This document shows, in pieces, positions 9,608 to 19,150 of a stretch of 64,000 nucleotides of DNA. The stretch's first letter is position 1. Each line of letters opens with the position of its first letter. The stretch spans positions 1-64,000 of the forward strand of contig NZ_JAQBOC010000003.1 in the NCBI RefSeq assembly GCF_028288225.1. Direction: 5' to 3'. Below the pieces are notes generated by a model. That model made no database searches and was not told the origin of the DNA. It worked only from the letters and a program-made list of their open reading frames with translations. The position numbers were made by a program, and so were the translations under genes. Source of the stretch: Mucilaginibacter sp. GTDB lineage: Bacteria > Bacteroidota > Bacteroidia > Sphingobacteriales > Sphingobacteriaceae.

Positions 9608-12268
9608 TTATTGTTTAAGCGAAAGTATCCAGCTTATTATTTGTTTCGCTTCCGCAGGTTTAAGCGCCGGATGCGCCGGCATAGCAACATCTCCCCAAAT
9701 CCCGCTTCCACCTTCCTTTACTTTTTCTGTTAAGTGAGCCATTGAAGCTTTATTGTTGGGATATTTTTTAGCCACCTCGGTAAACGCAGGGCCTATTGAT
9801 TTTTCTGCTATTTTATGGCAGGTTTTGCAATCAAGTGATAACATTAAAGCTTTGCCCGGGCTGTTTGCATTAATATTAGCTAAGTTTGAAATCATGCTGC
9901 CGGCGAGTATGTTAACCTGTTTACTTTTTACAGTAGCATCCTGGTCGTCTTTAACATCAACCGTTGCGTTATAATTTCCTTTTTTGGTGTAAGTATAGTT
10001 AAGCCTTGGCACTAAGGTTTTCCGGGTTACTCCGTTGCCCAGGTTCCAGGTATAGCTCAACTTATCTCCTTCAGGATCTTTTGCTGCAACAGTGAACAGC
10101 ACAGGCAATGGCAGCTTGCCAAAAGTTTTGCTGGCATTAATTTTTGTAATTTCAGGTGCACGGTTACCCCTGTTATAATCTATTCTTGCCAAACCTGCAT
10201 CAGCGTTTTTGCTGAACCAGCCGCTGCCGTATTCCAACACATAGATCCTTCCATCCGGACCTGTTTCCATATCAATGGGCGAATTAAACTTTGTGGTTGG
10301 CATAAATGGCTCCATTTTGTCAAAATCGCCGTTAGGCTGCAAGGTAATGGCTTTTATCCAGCCACGGATCCAATCGTAAAAAATCACTTTTTTGTTATAA
10401 TAATCAGGGAAGCGGGTTGCTTTAGGATACATATCGGTATAATAAATTGGCCCCGCCATTGTGGTACGCCCGCCCGAACCTACTTCAGGGAAATCTGTAG
10501 ACGGCCCGTAAGGATACCAGATAAATGCAGGTTGTGCCGGTGGCAATTCTTTTAAACCTGTGTTGTTTTTTGAATCGTTTATAGGTTTTTCAGGGTCAAA
10601 GGCAGGCCCCGAAACACCTGTTGAATAATCAAAAGCATGATAAGGAATATTGGGTCCTATAAAGAGCGGCCAGCCAAAAAATCCTGCTTTCCGGGCCTGG
10701 TTAAATTCATCATATCCACGCGGACCCCTTGTTTCCAGGCTGTCTTTATTTGCATCCGGGCCAACCTCGCCCCAATATAAATAGTTGTTCTTCTTGTCCA
10801 CGGCTATCCGGTAAGGGTTTCTATCACCCATTACAAAAATTTCGGGCCTGGTACCTGGTTGCCCGGGTTTAAACAAGTTACCTTCCGGGATATCATAAGT
10901 ACCATCGGGTTTTATTTTTATTCTCAATATTTTACCGCGTAAATCATTAGTATTACCTGCCGAGCGCCTTGAATCGAACTGGGTATGATCCGGACGGTCA
11001 TCCAGCGGGGCAAATGCGTGGGTGTTATATGGCTGTTTTCCCGGCTCATCAAACGGAGTTGAGTTATCACCTGTTGAAACAAATAGCATATTATCCTGCC
11101 CAAAAGCGATAGAGCCGCCGGTATGGCAGCAGATCTCGCGCTGCGAATAAAGCTGCAGTACTATTTTCTCTGTTTTATTATCAATGGTATCATTTACAAA
11201 TGTAAAGCGCGACAGGCGGTTAACACTGGTATCAACCGGGCTGTAGTAAATGTAAACATAATGGTTGTTTTTAAAATCAGGGTCAGCCTGGATGCCTAAA
11301 ACACCTTCCTCGGCATTTACACCCTTGGTATGTGTTTTCCAATAGGCATTTAAAAATCCTGCCTGCTTAATGGTCTTTGTATCATTTTTATAAAGCAGGA
11401 TCTCGCCGCGGCGCTGGCTTATCAGCACATCAAGATTTGGTAATACAGTTAGCTCAGTCGGCTCAAAAAAGGTGCCCGTTATTAGCTGGGTCTTTACAAA
11501 ACGGTTTTCTTCCGGAACACGCTCTGTAGTTACTTTTGCATAATTTAATTTTTGATGGTCGCCAATGGCCCATTTAATGCCGCCAAGAATGTGTTTTAAA
11601 TAAAGCGGATCGCTGTATGATTCATCAGTATGGCCAAGCTCAGTGTACCATGCCCTGCCGCCATCAAAATTATGATACCAGGCCATAGGGTGTACTGCGC
11701 CGTTAATGCCGCCTGTATAGCTAGTTTCATCAATGGTAATAAGTACATGAATATCTTTGTTCAACTCTTTGTAATTATACCACTCATCTTTTCTTTTCCA
11801 CGTATCAGGCAGATGCTTTGTTGAGATATGGGTTTTATCAACAACATGCAATACAGCTTCCTGTTGCGCCGGGTGACTAACAAAGTATCCTCCAACCAGG
11901 CGTCCATACCAATGCCAGTCGTACTCGGCGTCGGCAGCAGCGTGAATGCCAACATAGCCCCCGCCGGCTTGTATATACCTTTCGAAATCATTCCGTTCGT
12001 TAGCGGTAAGTAAAGGGCCGGTAGTGCTTAAAAACACAACTGCGCTGTATTTTTTCAGGTTGCTTTCAATAAATTTTTTGTCGTCAGATGTGGTATCCAC
12101 ATCAAAATTATTCTCTTTACCAAGCTTTATAATTGCATCAACACCTAATGGAATGGATGCGTGGTGATAGCCCGCCGTTTTGGTAAAAACCAAAACCTTT
12201 GGTTTAACAGGAGCGAATCCCAAAAATAAAAAGGGAACGAATACAAGGAACGTAAATTTTAGGCGCAT
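9608..12268 (-). CDS. ThuA / PQQ-type sugar dehydrogenase / PKD / cytochrome c fusion protein
   Basis: An 886-residue secreted protein. The signal peptide is residues 1-20 (FLVFVPFLFLGFAP). Residues about 22-235 are a ThuA/trehalose-utilisation glutamine-amidotransferase-like domain (KVLVFTKTAGYHHASIP). Residues about 255-690 are a glucose/sorbosone dehydrogenase-type six-bladed propeller (EEGVLGIQADPDF, GKILRIKIKPDG, YVLEYGSGWF). About 700-790 is a PKD domain. The C-terminus is a c-type cytochrome with haem motif CKTCH (814-818) and a probable axial Met863. The natural reading is periplasmic or surface sugar oxidation with electrons passed to the attached haem. The domain order is common in Bacteroidota, but the substrate and the role of ThuA are unknown. 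Next downstream is a TonB receptor. Confidence 0.92.
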   Translation of the reverse strand: MRLKFTFLVFVPFLFLGFAPVKPKVLVFTKTAGYHHASIPLGVDAIIKLGKENNFDVDTTSDDKKFIESNLKKYSAVVFLSTTGPLLTANERNDFERYIQAGGGYVGIHAAADAEYDWHWYGRLVGGYFVSHPAQQEAVLHVVDKTHISTKHLPDTWKRKDEWYNYKELNKDIHVLITIDETSYTGGINGAVHPMAWYHNFDGGRAWYTELGHTDESYSDPLYLKHILGGIKWAIGDHQKLNYAKVTTERVPEENRFVKTQLITGTFFEPTELTVLPNLDVLISQRRGEILLYKNDTKTIKQAGFLNAYWKTHTKGVNAEEGVLGIQADPDFKNNHYVYIYYSPVDTSVNRLSRFTFVNDTIDNKTEKIVLQLYSQREICCHTGGSIAFGQDNMLFVSTGDNSTPFDEPGKQPYNTHAFAPLDDRPDHTQFDSRRSAGNTNDLRGKILRIKIKPDGTYDIPEGNLFKPGQPGTRPEIFVMGDRNPYRIAVDKKNNYLYWGEVGPDANKDSLETRGPRGYDEFNQARKAGFFGWPLFIGPNIPYHAFDYSTGVSGPAFDPEKPINDSKNNTGLKELPPAQPAFIWYPYGPSTDFPEVGSGGRTTMAGPIYYTDMYPKATRFPDYYNKKVIFYDWIRGWIKAITLQPNGDFDKMEPFMPTTKFNSPIDMETGPDGRIYVLEYGSGWFSKNADAGLARIDYNRGNRAPEITKINASKTFGKLPLPVLFTVAAKDPEGDKLSYTWNLGNGVTRKTLVPRLNYTYTKKGNYNATVDVKDDQDATVKSKQVNILAGSMISNLANINANSPGKALMLSLDCKTCHKIAEKSIGPAFTEVAKKYPNNKASMAHLTEKVKEGGSGIWGDVAMPAHPALKPAEAKQIISWILSLKQ

Positions 12269-12577
12269 TGGCTTGTTTTTTAATGATAAAAATATGTCGG
12301 TATTTATTATTGGTTTAACAGGGGCTCAATTTAATAAAAAACGGTTAAATTAACGTGAGGAAATGGAAATGACACTTAATTGTTACTTATACACTTAAGG
12401 AGGATATTTATGTGGCTTTGACAGAGATGGTTGAGAGTTGCAAAATGGATAAAATAGAGATTTTGAAAAATAAAAAGTACCTTTTTTTGGGCGATAAGAG
12501 CTAATAGCCCAGGCAAAAAAATAAACAATTAAATTAATTTGTATTTAATTCATGACAAGTGTAAATTTAAGAACACC
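12269..12577. other. Intergenic region with a strong Shine-Dalgarno before a 3-codon ORF
   Basis: 309 bases between divergent genes. No protein homology is apparent. AAGGAGG (12397-12403) lies 6 nt before ATG 12410, which reads Met-Trp-Leu-stop. An 11-codon ORF (12363-12398) ends inside that SD. A further 19-codon ORF begins near 12445. None resembles a HigB toxin. SD sites are rare in this phylum, so a leader or decayed gene is possible. Confidence 0.35.
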
Positions 12578-12877
12578 ATGAAAAGGCAAATGAGACATAT
12601 ACATCCGGGTGAAATTTTACACGAGGAAGTAATTGCTGCAAATGAACTGACTGTGACAGCAGCCGCCAAAATGTTGGGCATTTCCCGTCAGAGTCTCAAT
12701 AATATCATCCATGAAAAATCAGATATTACACCTGAAATGTCTTTCAGAATTGCGAAGGTATTTGGCGGAACAGCTGATATATGGGCTAATATGCAAACTA
12801 AATTTAACCTGCATTTGGCATCTATCAAAATGAAAGGGCTTGATTTAAAACCATATCATTATCAGCATTCTGCTTAA
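12578..12877 (+). CDS. HigA/VapI-family XRE antitoxin-like regulator, no toxin partner
   Basis: A 99-residue helix-turn-helix protein: HPGEILHEEVIAANELTVTAAAKMLGISRQSLNNIIHEK is the standard HigA (addiction module antidote) signature, followed by TPEMSFRIAKVFGG and a WANMQTKFNLHLA tail. The frame is open from TTG 12539, but the Met at 12578 (MKRQMRHIHPGE) is the family start. HigB normally lies just upstream on the same strand. Here the 309 bp upstream contain no RelE-fold ORF and the downstream gene is convergent, so this is an orphan antitoxin or a stand-alone transcriptional repressor. Confidence 0.88.
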   Translation: MKRQMRHIHPGEILHEEVIAANELTVTAAAKMLGISRQSLNNIIHEKSDITPEMSFRIAKVFGGTADIWANMQTKFNLHLASIKMKGLDLKPYHYQHSA

Positions 12878-12895
12878 TGAGATTAAGAATTATGT

Positions 12896-15553
12896 TTACT
12901 TTATCGAAATCACCTGCTCCTTCAAATTCCATCCGTCAATACTAACCATTACTGCATTTTTAATTTTACCTGCATCATAATTAAGCGTAATAGTTTTATG
13001 CTCACCAGGCAAAATAGATACATAATTATCGCTGTAAAATACAGGCAGCAAGCGGTTACCGCTTGCTGCATCAACCAATGAAATGCGGTTGAAAAATGCT
13101 ACCGGTGCGTTCAAAGGATCAGACAAAGTAACCTCAATTTTACCGGGTGCAATTTGTTTCGCAACGGTTTCAACTTTTGATGGAGCTATCTTTTTCAAAC
13201 CTGAGTAATTGCCCTTTTCATCAGGCAGCCAGTACAGGTTATCACTTACTATGTTTTGTTTAATATCGGTTAATCTAAGAGATAGAAATACCCCTTCTTT
13301 TTTAGCAAGGCCATCAACCTCATCTTTCAGCGGAACGAAGCCCTTCACTGATTGCGGCTGGATCTCTTCAAAAACTTGTGTCAGCAGCTTTTCTTTTCCC
13401 TGCATGTCATAAGTTTTTATGGACAGCATCAAATCACGTTTGGCGGTAAATGTGTTATTTACTATAGTTACCATGCCATTTAGCGGATTATACATTACAT
13501 GCAGCGGTTCGCTGCCGCTGTGCAGGCCATATAAGCAAGCGTTAGGATCAAGATAATAATCATACATCTGTCCGCGCATTGCTGTCCATGGATTTTGGGT
13601 TTTCCAGATAATTACCCCGGTGTACCAATCCCACATATGCGCGCTAAAGCCTTCCATTAATGCCCTGTATTGGTTATAATTAACCAACTGTGCCTTGGCA
13701 GCAAAATCTTTTGCATCGGTAATTTTTCCGTAAGGTTCAATAGAGGCATCATAGCCGATATATTTATGATAATCCCAAACAGAATCAACTTTATTCTTTT
13801 TCTTATCCTCAGAAAACTCCGGTGCAACCAAATTTTCAGTGGGGATAAAGCGCTTTAAACTCTCAAAATCATTTATCCCCACTGAGCCGATCTCGGAGTT
13901 AAATGGAAACGTATGCACTTTCCAAAAAGCAGAATCCGGCTGAATACCATAAGGCCCGTCGCCATTGCCGCCCAGCGTGTTGAGCGACATTTTATCGGAG
14001 TTTGAATATTCAACAAACCAGCGTGTACCGTCAAGCTTTGGCAAAATGGAATCGCGTACAGGCAGTAAAATATCCTCCGGAGGAGTGATCTCATTACCGC
14101 CGCACCAAATAGCCAGCGAGGGATGGTTTCGCACCAGTTTTACCTGGTCTGCAAGTGATTGCAGGTAAAGTTTATGATCATCAGGGTATTTACGCCTGGT
14201 CCATTGGTCATCTTTTTTCTTCGGATCAAACCACCTGCCGTTAGCATCGCCTGAGATCCAGAAATCCTGGAAAACCAACAAGCCATATTCGTCACAGGCA
14301 TTATAAAATTCAGGCCGTTCAACCAATGCCCCACCCCAAACGCGGATCAGGTTCAAATTCATGTCCCTGTGAAAACGCACCTCAGCATTATACCTTGTAT
14401 CCGAAAAACGCAGCATAGCATCTGAAATGATCCAGTTTCCGCCTTTAATAAAGATCTTTTGCCCGTTAACCGCAACCTGCCTGCTGTGTGTTTGTTCATT
14501 CCAGCTTGTTTGAATTTCCCTTACCCCAACATTAATATCTGCTTTATCCGACAGTTTATTTGCTTCAGAAAACTGAATAGAGGATTTATATAAATAGGGG
14601 GTACCATAACCATTTGGCCACCATAGCTTAGGGTCTTTTAACACAAGGTCGTTCAGGTTAACTTCCAGGGATGAGTTTGGCTTAATAGCTACGTTTTTAA
14701 TAATTCGCTGCCCAACAATAATGAATTGCAGCACACCGCTAACAGTCTTGTTTGTGGGGTTAAGTAATGTTGCGGATGATTTAATAATAGCAGGCTGCTG
14801 TTTTCCTTCAACCTGTCTTACGCCCGGAACCAACGTTATTATATGCGGATCAATAATTCTTATGGCTCCGGTTGTTTCAATTGTCACTTTATCCCAAATA
14901 CCAGTGTTCCTGTCGCGCATCGGCTGGATCCAGTCCCAACCGGCGGTGTATTGCAGGCCTACGTTCTTGGCAATTTGACCATCACCGCCTTGTCCGCCAT
15001 TAGGGTTTCCAACCGGATCAGGTGGGTACACCAACACAGCCAAACGGTTCTTCCCATTTTTATTTATCAACGCAGTAATGTTGTATGATTGCCGCAAAAA
15101 CATCCCGAAATGCGTTTGCTTATTTACTTTTTTTCCATTTAAATAAACCTCGCAGCTATAATTCACGCCCCTCAAATTCAAATAGACCTGGCTGTTACCA
15201 ACAGGTATAGCCTGGTTAAAATCTTTAACAAACCAGTAGGTATAATAATCACGCCCGGTATTATAGATGTCTTTTATATGCGCATTGTTCATTCCCCAAA
15301 AAGGGTCGGGGATCTGCTTGTTATTTAACAGGGTAGTTAAAACAGTTCCGGGTACTGTGGCGTTTAGCCAGCTATTAATCGAAAACTCAGTTTTTGAGAT
15401 ACTGGCGCCATCGGCATGCATGTCAGCTATCTTTTGGCATTTCCAGCCATCATTGAGCTCGTATTTATTTTGCGCCGAAGCATGTGCAAACGACAGCAGA
15501 AGAATGATAGTAAAAAAAGAAAGATCCTTTGTAAGGAATTTGAAAATTGCCAT
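12896..15553 (-). CDS. Glycoside hydrolase family 2 (beta-mannosidase / exo-beta-glucosaminidase-like), exported
   Basis: An 885-residue protein with signal peptide about 1-28 (FTIILLLSFAHASAQ). Order: N-terminal jelly-roll sugar-binding domain (about 30-230), immunoglobulin-like domain (230-350), TIM-barrel catalytic domain (360-690), C-terminal beta domains. The GH2 acid/base is Glu488 in AIWCGGNEI and the nucleophile is most likely Glu554 in FNSEIGSVG. The region around GWDWIQPMRDRNTGIWD and the overall length resemble endo-beta-mannosidase and exo-beta-D-glucosaminidase enzymes more than LacZ; the exact sugar cannot be fixed by eye. It probably acts in the periplasm. It is a single gene, convergent with the HigA-like gene. 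Confidence 0.9.
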   Translation of the reverse strand: MAIFKFLTKDLSFFTIILLLSFAHASAQNKYELNDGWKCQKIADMHADGASISKTEFSINSWLNATVPGTVLTTLLNNKQIPDPFWGMNNAHIKDIYNTGRDYYTYWFVKDFNQAIPVGNSQVYLNLRGVNYSCEVYLNGKKVNKQTHFGMFLRQSYNITALINKNGKNRLAVLVYPPDPVGNPNGGQGGDGQIAKNVGLQYTAGWDWIQPMRDRNTGIWDKVTIETTGAIRIIDPHIITLVPGVRQVEGKQQPAIIKSSATLLNPTNKTVSGVLQFIIVGQRIIKNVAIKPNSSLEVNLNDLVLKDPKLWWPNGYGTPYLYKSSIQFSEANKLSDKADINVGVREIQTSWNEQTHSRQVAVNGQKIFIKGGNWIISDAMLRFSDTRYNAEVRFHRDMNLNLIRVWGGALVERPEFYNACDEYGLLVFQDFWISGDANGRWFDPKKKDDQWTRRKYPDDHKLYLQSLADQVKLVRNHPSLAIWCGGNEITPPEDILLPVRDSILPKLDGTRWFVEYSNSDKMSLNTLGGNGDGPYGIQPDSAFWKVHTFPFNSEIGSVGINDFESLKRFIPTENLVAPEFSEDKKKNKVDSVWDYHKYIGYDASIEPYGKITDAKDFAAKAQLVNYNQYRALMEGFSAHMWDWYTGVIIWKTQNPWTAMRGQMYDYYLDPNACLYGLHSGSEPLHVMYNPLNGMVTIVNNTFTAKRDLMLSIKTYDMQGKEKLLTQVFEEIQPQSVKGFVPLKDEVDGLAKKEGVFLSLRLTDIKQNIVSDNLYWLPDEKGNYSGLKKIAPSKVETVAKQIAPGKIEVTLSDPLNAPVAFFNRISLVDAASGNRLLPVFYSDNYVSILPGEHKTITLNYDAGKIKNAVMVSIDGWNLKEQVISIK

Positions 15554-15762
15554 TGATAATATTAATGGCCTAAAGATAAAAATTATAGTGATGTGTTTAA
15601 AATTTGGAGTGTCAGAAAAGTGACAGGTTAAAACTGGTGTTACAATAATGGCCGTGGCTATGCCTCCTGTTTATTTGAATAATAAGAAATAAGGTATGGG
15701 AGAATGACGAATTTTATAATCTTTATGGCCCTTTTTGAGAGTCATAGGCCCTGTATATTTTG

Positions 15763-15787
15763 TAGGGATGGGTTTTACCCATCCCTA
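15763..15787 (-). terminator. Hairpin downstream of ychF
   Basis: Perfect 11-bp stem TAGGGATGGGT / ACCCATCCCTA with a TTT loop, 10 nt past the ychF stop on the minus strand. There is no U-tract, so it may stabilise the 3' end rather than terminate. Confidence 0.55.
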
Positions 15788-15797
15788 ATATAGAGAA

Positions 15798-16901
15798 TTA
15801 CACATTAAACCTGAAATGCATAACATCGCCATCCTGTACAATATAAGTTTTGCCTTCAACGCCTAATTTGCCATTTTCTTTAATAGCAGCTTCAGAGCCG
15901 TTGTACTTTACAAAGTCGTCATATTTTATTACCTCGGCCCGGATAAAGCCTTTTTCAAAGTCAGTATGAATTACGCCAGCCGCCTGTGGAGCAGTAAAGC
16001 CTTTGGTAATGGTCCATGCGCGCACTTCCTGTACACCAGCAGTGAAGTAAGTGGCCAAATTAAGCAGTTTATAGGCCGCCTTGATCAGTTTATTTACCCC
16101 TGATTCAGTTAAGCCCAGGTCATCCAGGAACATCTGGCGTTCTTCGTAAGTCTCCAGCTGTGAAATTTCTGATTCAATTTGTGCCGATATGATTAGCACT
16201 TCAGCGTTTTCTTCTTTTACAGCAGCTTTAACTTTTTCAACATAAGCATTCCCGGTGTTAACCGATACTTCATCAACATTACAAACGTACATTACCGGTT
16301 TAGCGGTCAGCAGCCAGATATCGGCAATATGTTCCTGATCTTCTTCAGCAACAGGAGCCGTACGGGCCGATTTACCAGCCAGCAAATGGTTTTTGTAAAC
16401 AGTTAATACATCAAAAGTTTTTTTAGCTTCCTTATCGCCGCCGGTTTTTGCTGCTTTTTCAACCTTCTGGATCTTCTTTTCAATGGAATCAAGGTCCTTA
16501 AGCTGAAGCTCGGTATCAATGATCTCTTTATCACGGATAGGGTCGACTGAACCATCCACATGGATCACATTGTCGTTATCAAAGCAACGTAAAACGTGAA
16601 TAATAGCATTTGTAGAACGGATATTGGCTAAAAACTGGTTACCCAGGCCTTCGCCTTTACTGGCGCCTTTAACAAGGCCGGCTATATCAACTATTTCTAT
16701 AACATTTGGAACAACATTTTTAGGATTAACTATTTCTGTAAGCTTTGTTAAGCGCTCGTCAGGAACGGTTATCACACCCACATTTGGCTCAATGGTGCAG
16801 AACGGAAAGTTTGCCGCCTGCGCCTTTGCATTTGATAAGCAATTAAAAAGTGTTGATTTGCCCACATTCGGCAAACCTACTATACCACATTGTAAACCCA
16901 T
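15798..16901 (-). CDS. ychF: Redox-regulated ATPase YchF (Obg-like)
   Basis: A 367-residue universally conserved P-loop ATPase of the Obg family that binds ribosomes. The Walker A is GLPNVGKST (residues 8-16), and the switch region is DIAGLVKGASKGEGLGNQF. A coiled-coil insert lies around 130-170 and the C-terminal TGS/ubiquitin-like domain ends in HFRFNV, the usual YchF ending. Length is normal. On the coding strand the ATG is directly preceded by an AATCAAC word array (16905-16923), so the mRNA leader consists of that repeat. It is divergent from mgtE. Confidence 0.97.
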   Translation of the reverse strand: MGLQCGIVGLPNVGKSTLFNCLSNAKAQAANFPFCTIEPNVGVITVPDERLTKLTEIVNPKNVVPNVIEIVDIAGLVKGASKGEGLGNQFLANIRSTNAIIHVLRCFDNDNVIHVDGSVDPIRDKEIIDTELQLKDLDSIEKKIQKVEKAAKTGGDKEAKKTFDVLTVYKNHLLAGKSARTAPVAEEDQEHIADIWLLTAKPVMYVCNVDEVSVNTGNAYVEKVKAAVKEENAEVLIISAQIESEISQLETYEERQMFLDDLGLTESGVNKLIKAAYKLLNLATYFTAGVQEVRAWTITKGFTAPQAAGVIHTDFEKGFIRAEVIKYDDFVKYNGSEAAIKENGKLGVEGKTYIVQDGDVMHFRFNV

Positions 16902-16904
16902 TAT

Positions 16905-17001
16905 TAGTTGATTAAGTTGATTAAGAGAGTGGTTGATTAAGTTGAAAATAAGATGACCGCATAAAATTTAATCAACCTATCAACTCAATCAACCACTCTC
17001 T
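16905..17001. repeat. AATCAAC word array with long imperfect hairpin (array A)
   Basis: The left half (16905-16945) iterates TTGATTAAG words; the right half (16968-17001) iterates the complementary AATCAAC words. The 22-mers 16924-16945 and 16980-17001 are inverted repeats with one mismatch. The left end abuts the ychF start. The same words recur at 34464-34560 and 43002-43045. Confidence 0.8.
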
Positions 17002-17110
17002 AAAAAGCTGCAAAGATAACAGAAAAAATTGCCTGCGATTTGAAAAAATAAACGACTTTTGCGGCAATACAAAAAACAGGCAGATTTAAATATGTAAACG
17101 GAGGATTTTT

Positions 17111-18481
17111 ATGGAAGAAATGGTTGAGCAGATAAGTGTATTACTGGAAAATGAAGATAAGACCCAGTTACAGGAATATTTGAACAGCTTAAATATTTCG
17201 GATGTAGAAGAGTTGATAGATGAGCTTCCGGAATATGGCCCTTTGTTTATTGAAACACTGTCTCTTAACCGCGCCGTAAATGCATTCCGCATCCTTGATT
17301 TCCCTACCCAGGAGCGCATTATAAAAAAACTTTCGGGGCCAAGAATATCAGGCCTCATCAATGAGCTTCCACCGGATGATCGTACCGCACTTTTTAGCGA
17401 GCTGCATGGCGATGCTGTTCAAAAACTTATTCAGCACTTATCCCCGGCAGACCGGAAGGAAGCGTTATCACTTTTAGGATACGAAGAAGATTCTGTTGGA
17501 AGGCTGATGACCCCAGATTATATAGCCGTTAAAAAAGAATGGGATGTGGAGCGGGTGCTCAACCATATAAGGCGTTACGGTAAAAATTCAGAAACCATTG
17601 ATGTTATCTATGTGATAGATAAAGGCGGTGTTTTGCTGGATGATATCCGGATCCGCGAAATACTATTGGTTAAGCCCGAAACAAAGGTGAGCGAGCTGAT
17701 GGATGGCCGGCTTATTTCATTAGATGCTAGTGATCCACAGCAGGATGCTATTAATACCTTCAGGATGAATAACCGTACCGCCCTGCCGGTAGTTGACAGC
17801 GAAAATATACTGCTTGGGATTGTTACTGTTGATGATATATTATGGATAGCCAACGAAGAATACACCGAAGACATCCAAAAGATTGGTGGTACCGAGGCGT
17901 TAGACGAGCCTTACCTGGACATTAATTTATTCCGCCTGGTAAAAAAACGGGTAAGCTGGCTTATTGTATTGTTTTTGGGCGAAATGCTTACTGCCACCGC
18001 TATGGGGCATTTTGAACATGCAATTGCCAAGGCGGTTGTACTGGCTTTGTTTGTTCCATTAATTATATCAAGCGGGGGCAACAGCGGGTCGCAGGCATCC
18101 ACTTTAATAATACAGGCCATGGCATTGGGGGAAGTAACCCTGGCGGATTGGTGGCGGGTTATGCGCCGGGAAATATTATCAGGCCTTATGCTGGGTACAA
18201 CCCTTGGCGTTATTGGCTTTATGCGTATTTATGTGTGGACTCTTTTTAGTAATATATATGGACACGACTGGATGCTGGTTGGCTTTATTGTGGGCTTGGC
18301 GCTGGTCGGTGTAGTGTTGTGGGGGTCATTAGCAGGATCAATGCTGCCGTTAATATTAAAGAAACTTGGGGCCGACCCTGCAACTTCATCCGCACCTTTT
18401 GTAGCTACCCTTGTTGATGTTACCGGCCTGATTATTTACTTTACCATAGCCGTATTATTTATGCCCGGCATCAATCATTAA
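17111..18481 (+). CDS. mgtE: Magnesium transporter MgtE
   Basis: A 456-residue member of the MgtE channel family. Residues 1-125 are the N-terminal superhelical domain, about 130-255 two CBS domains (VGRLMTPDYIAV, NRTALPVVDSENILLGIVTVDD), and 275-456 five membrane helices including the conserved PLIISSGGNSGSQASTL and GTTLGVIG segments of the pore. It moves Mg2+ into the cell, gated by intracellular Mg2+ at the CBS and N domains. The start ATG is preceded by GGAGG at 17100-17104 (6-nt spacing), an unusually strong Shine-Dalgarno for this phylum, which supports the start. It is divergent from ychF across array A. Confidence 0.96.
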   Translation: MEEMVEQISVLLENEDKTQLQEYLNSLNISDVEELIDELPEYGPLFIETLSLNRAVNAFRILDFPTQERIIKKLSGPRISGLINELPPDDRTALFSELHGDAVQKLIQHLSPADRKEALSLLGYEEDSVGRLMTPDYIAVKKEWDVERVLNHIRRYGKNSETIDVIYVIDKGGVLLDDIRIREILLVKPETKVSELMDGRLISLDASDPQQDAINTFRMNNRTALPVVDSENILLGIVTVDDILWIANEEYTEDIQKIGGTEALDEPYLDINLFRLVKKRVSWLIVLFLGEMLTATAMGHFEHAIAKAVVLALFVPLIISSGGNSGSQASTLIIQAMALGEVTLADWWRVMRREILSGLMLGTTLGVIGFMRIYVWTLFSNIYGHDWMLVGFIVGLALVGVVLWGSLAGSMLPLILKKLGADPATSSAPFVATLVDVTGLIIYFTIAVLFMPGINH

Positions 18482-18569
18482 TCATAATTATAAATTCTGT
18501 TGTTAAAAAGGTTTTAGTTTATAACTTTAGCTAACTAAATCTCTAAAACAATTAAATCATTTAAAAACA

Positions 18570-19070
18570 ATGGAAACAACAGAAACAACTGAAAATTATG
18601 CACAACCCAGCGCCGAACCGGGGTTGATTTTAACTTTAGAAGCACAATCCTATTTGCGTGAAGCCGGCAAATGGGCCAATTTTTTAGGAATAGTCGGATT
18701 TGTTTTATGCGGGTTTATAGCAATAATAGCATTATTTGCCGGTGCTATGATGTCTATGATATCTAAATTTTCACCCGACCCGATGGCAGGCGGTATGCTG
18801 GCCGGAATGAGCGGTTTGATTACTGTTGTTTATCTGCTGGTTGCCTTGGTTTATTTTTTCTTTTCTCTTTATTTATATCAGTTTGGAAGCCAGATAAAGA
18901 AAGGGCTTATGTTTACAGATACTGGTCATGTAACAATTGCATTAGGTAAATTGAAATCGTTTTTTAAACTATGGGGCATACTTACTATTGTTGTATTGTG
19001 TTTATATGCTTTAATAATTGTAGTTGCTGTTATATTCGGAGCAGCTGCATCATCAATGCTGAACAAATAA
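18570..19070 (+). CDS. DUF5362-like membrane protein
   Basis: A 166-residue protein: hydrophilic N-terminus (residues 1-28, Thr/Glu-rich), then AQSYLREAGKWANFLGIVGF leading into four hydrophobic segments (about 37-58, 75-105 as one or two spans, 130-157). This fits the DUF5362 family of Bacteroidota as I remember it; function unknown. It ends before a strong bidirectional terminator and lies 89 nt after mgtE, so it may be read from the mgtE transcript. Confidence 0.72.
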   Translation: METTETTENYAQPSAEPGLILTLEAQSYLREAGKWANFLGIVGFVLCGFIAIIALFAGAMMSMISKFSPDPMAGGMLAGMSGLITVVYLLVALVYFFFSLYLYQFGSQIKKGLMFTDTGHVTIALGKLKSFFKLWGILTIVVLCLYALIIVVAVIFGAAASSMLNK

Positions 19071-19092
19071 AATATTAATGCACACAACAAAA

Positions 19093-19118
19093 AAACCCTG
19101 CTTAATTAAGCAGGGTTT
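19093..19118. terminator. Perfectly palindromic bidirectional terminator
   Basis: AAACCCTGCTTAA / TTAAGCAGGGTTT, a 13-bp self-complementary stem preceded by an A-run, between two convergent genes. Confidence 0.85.
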
Positions 19119-19150
19119 AATAGTAGTTTAGTTTGTTTGTTTAGTTCTGT

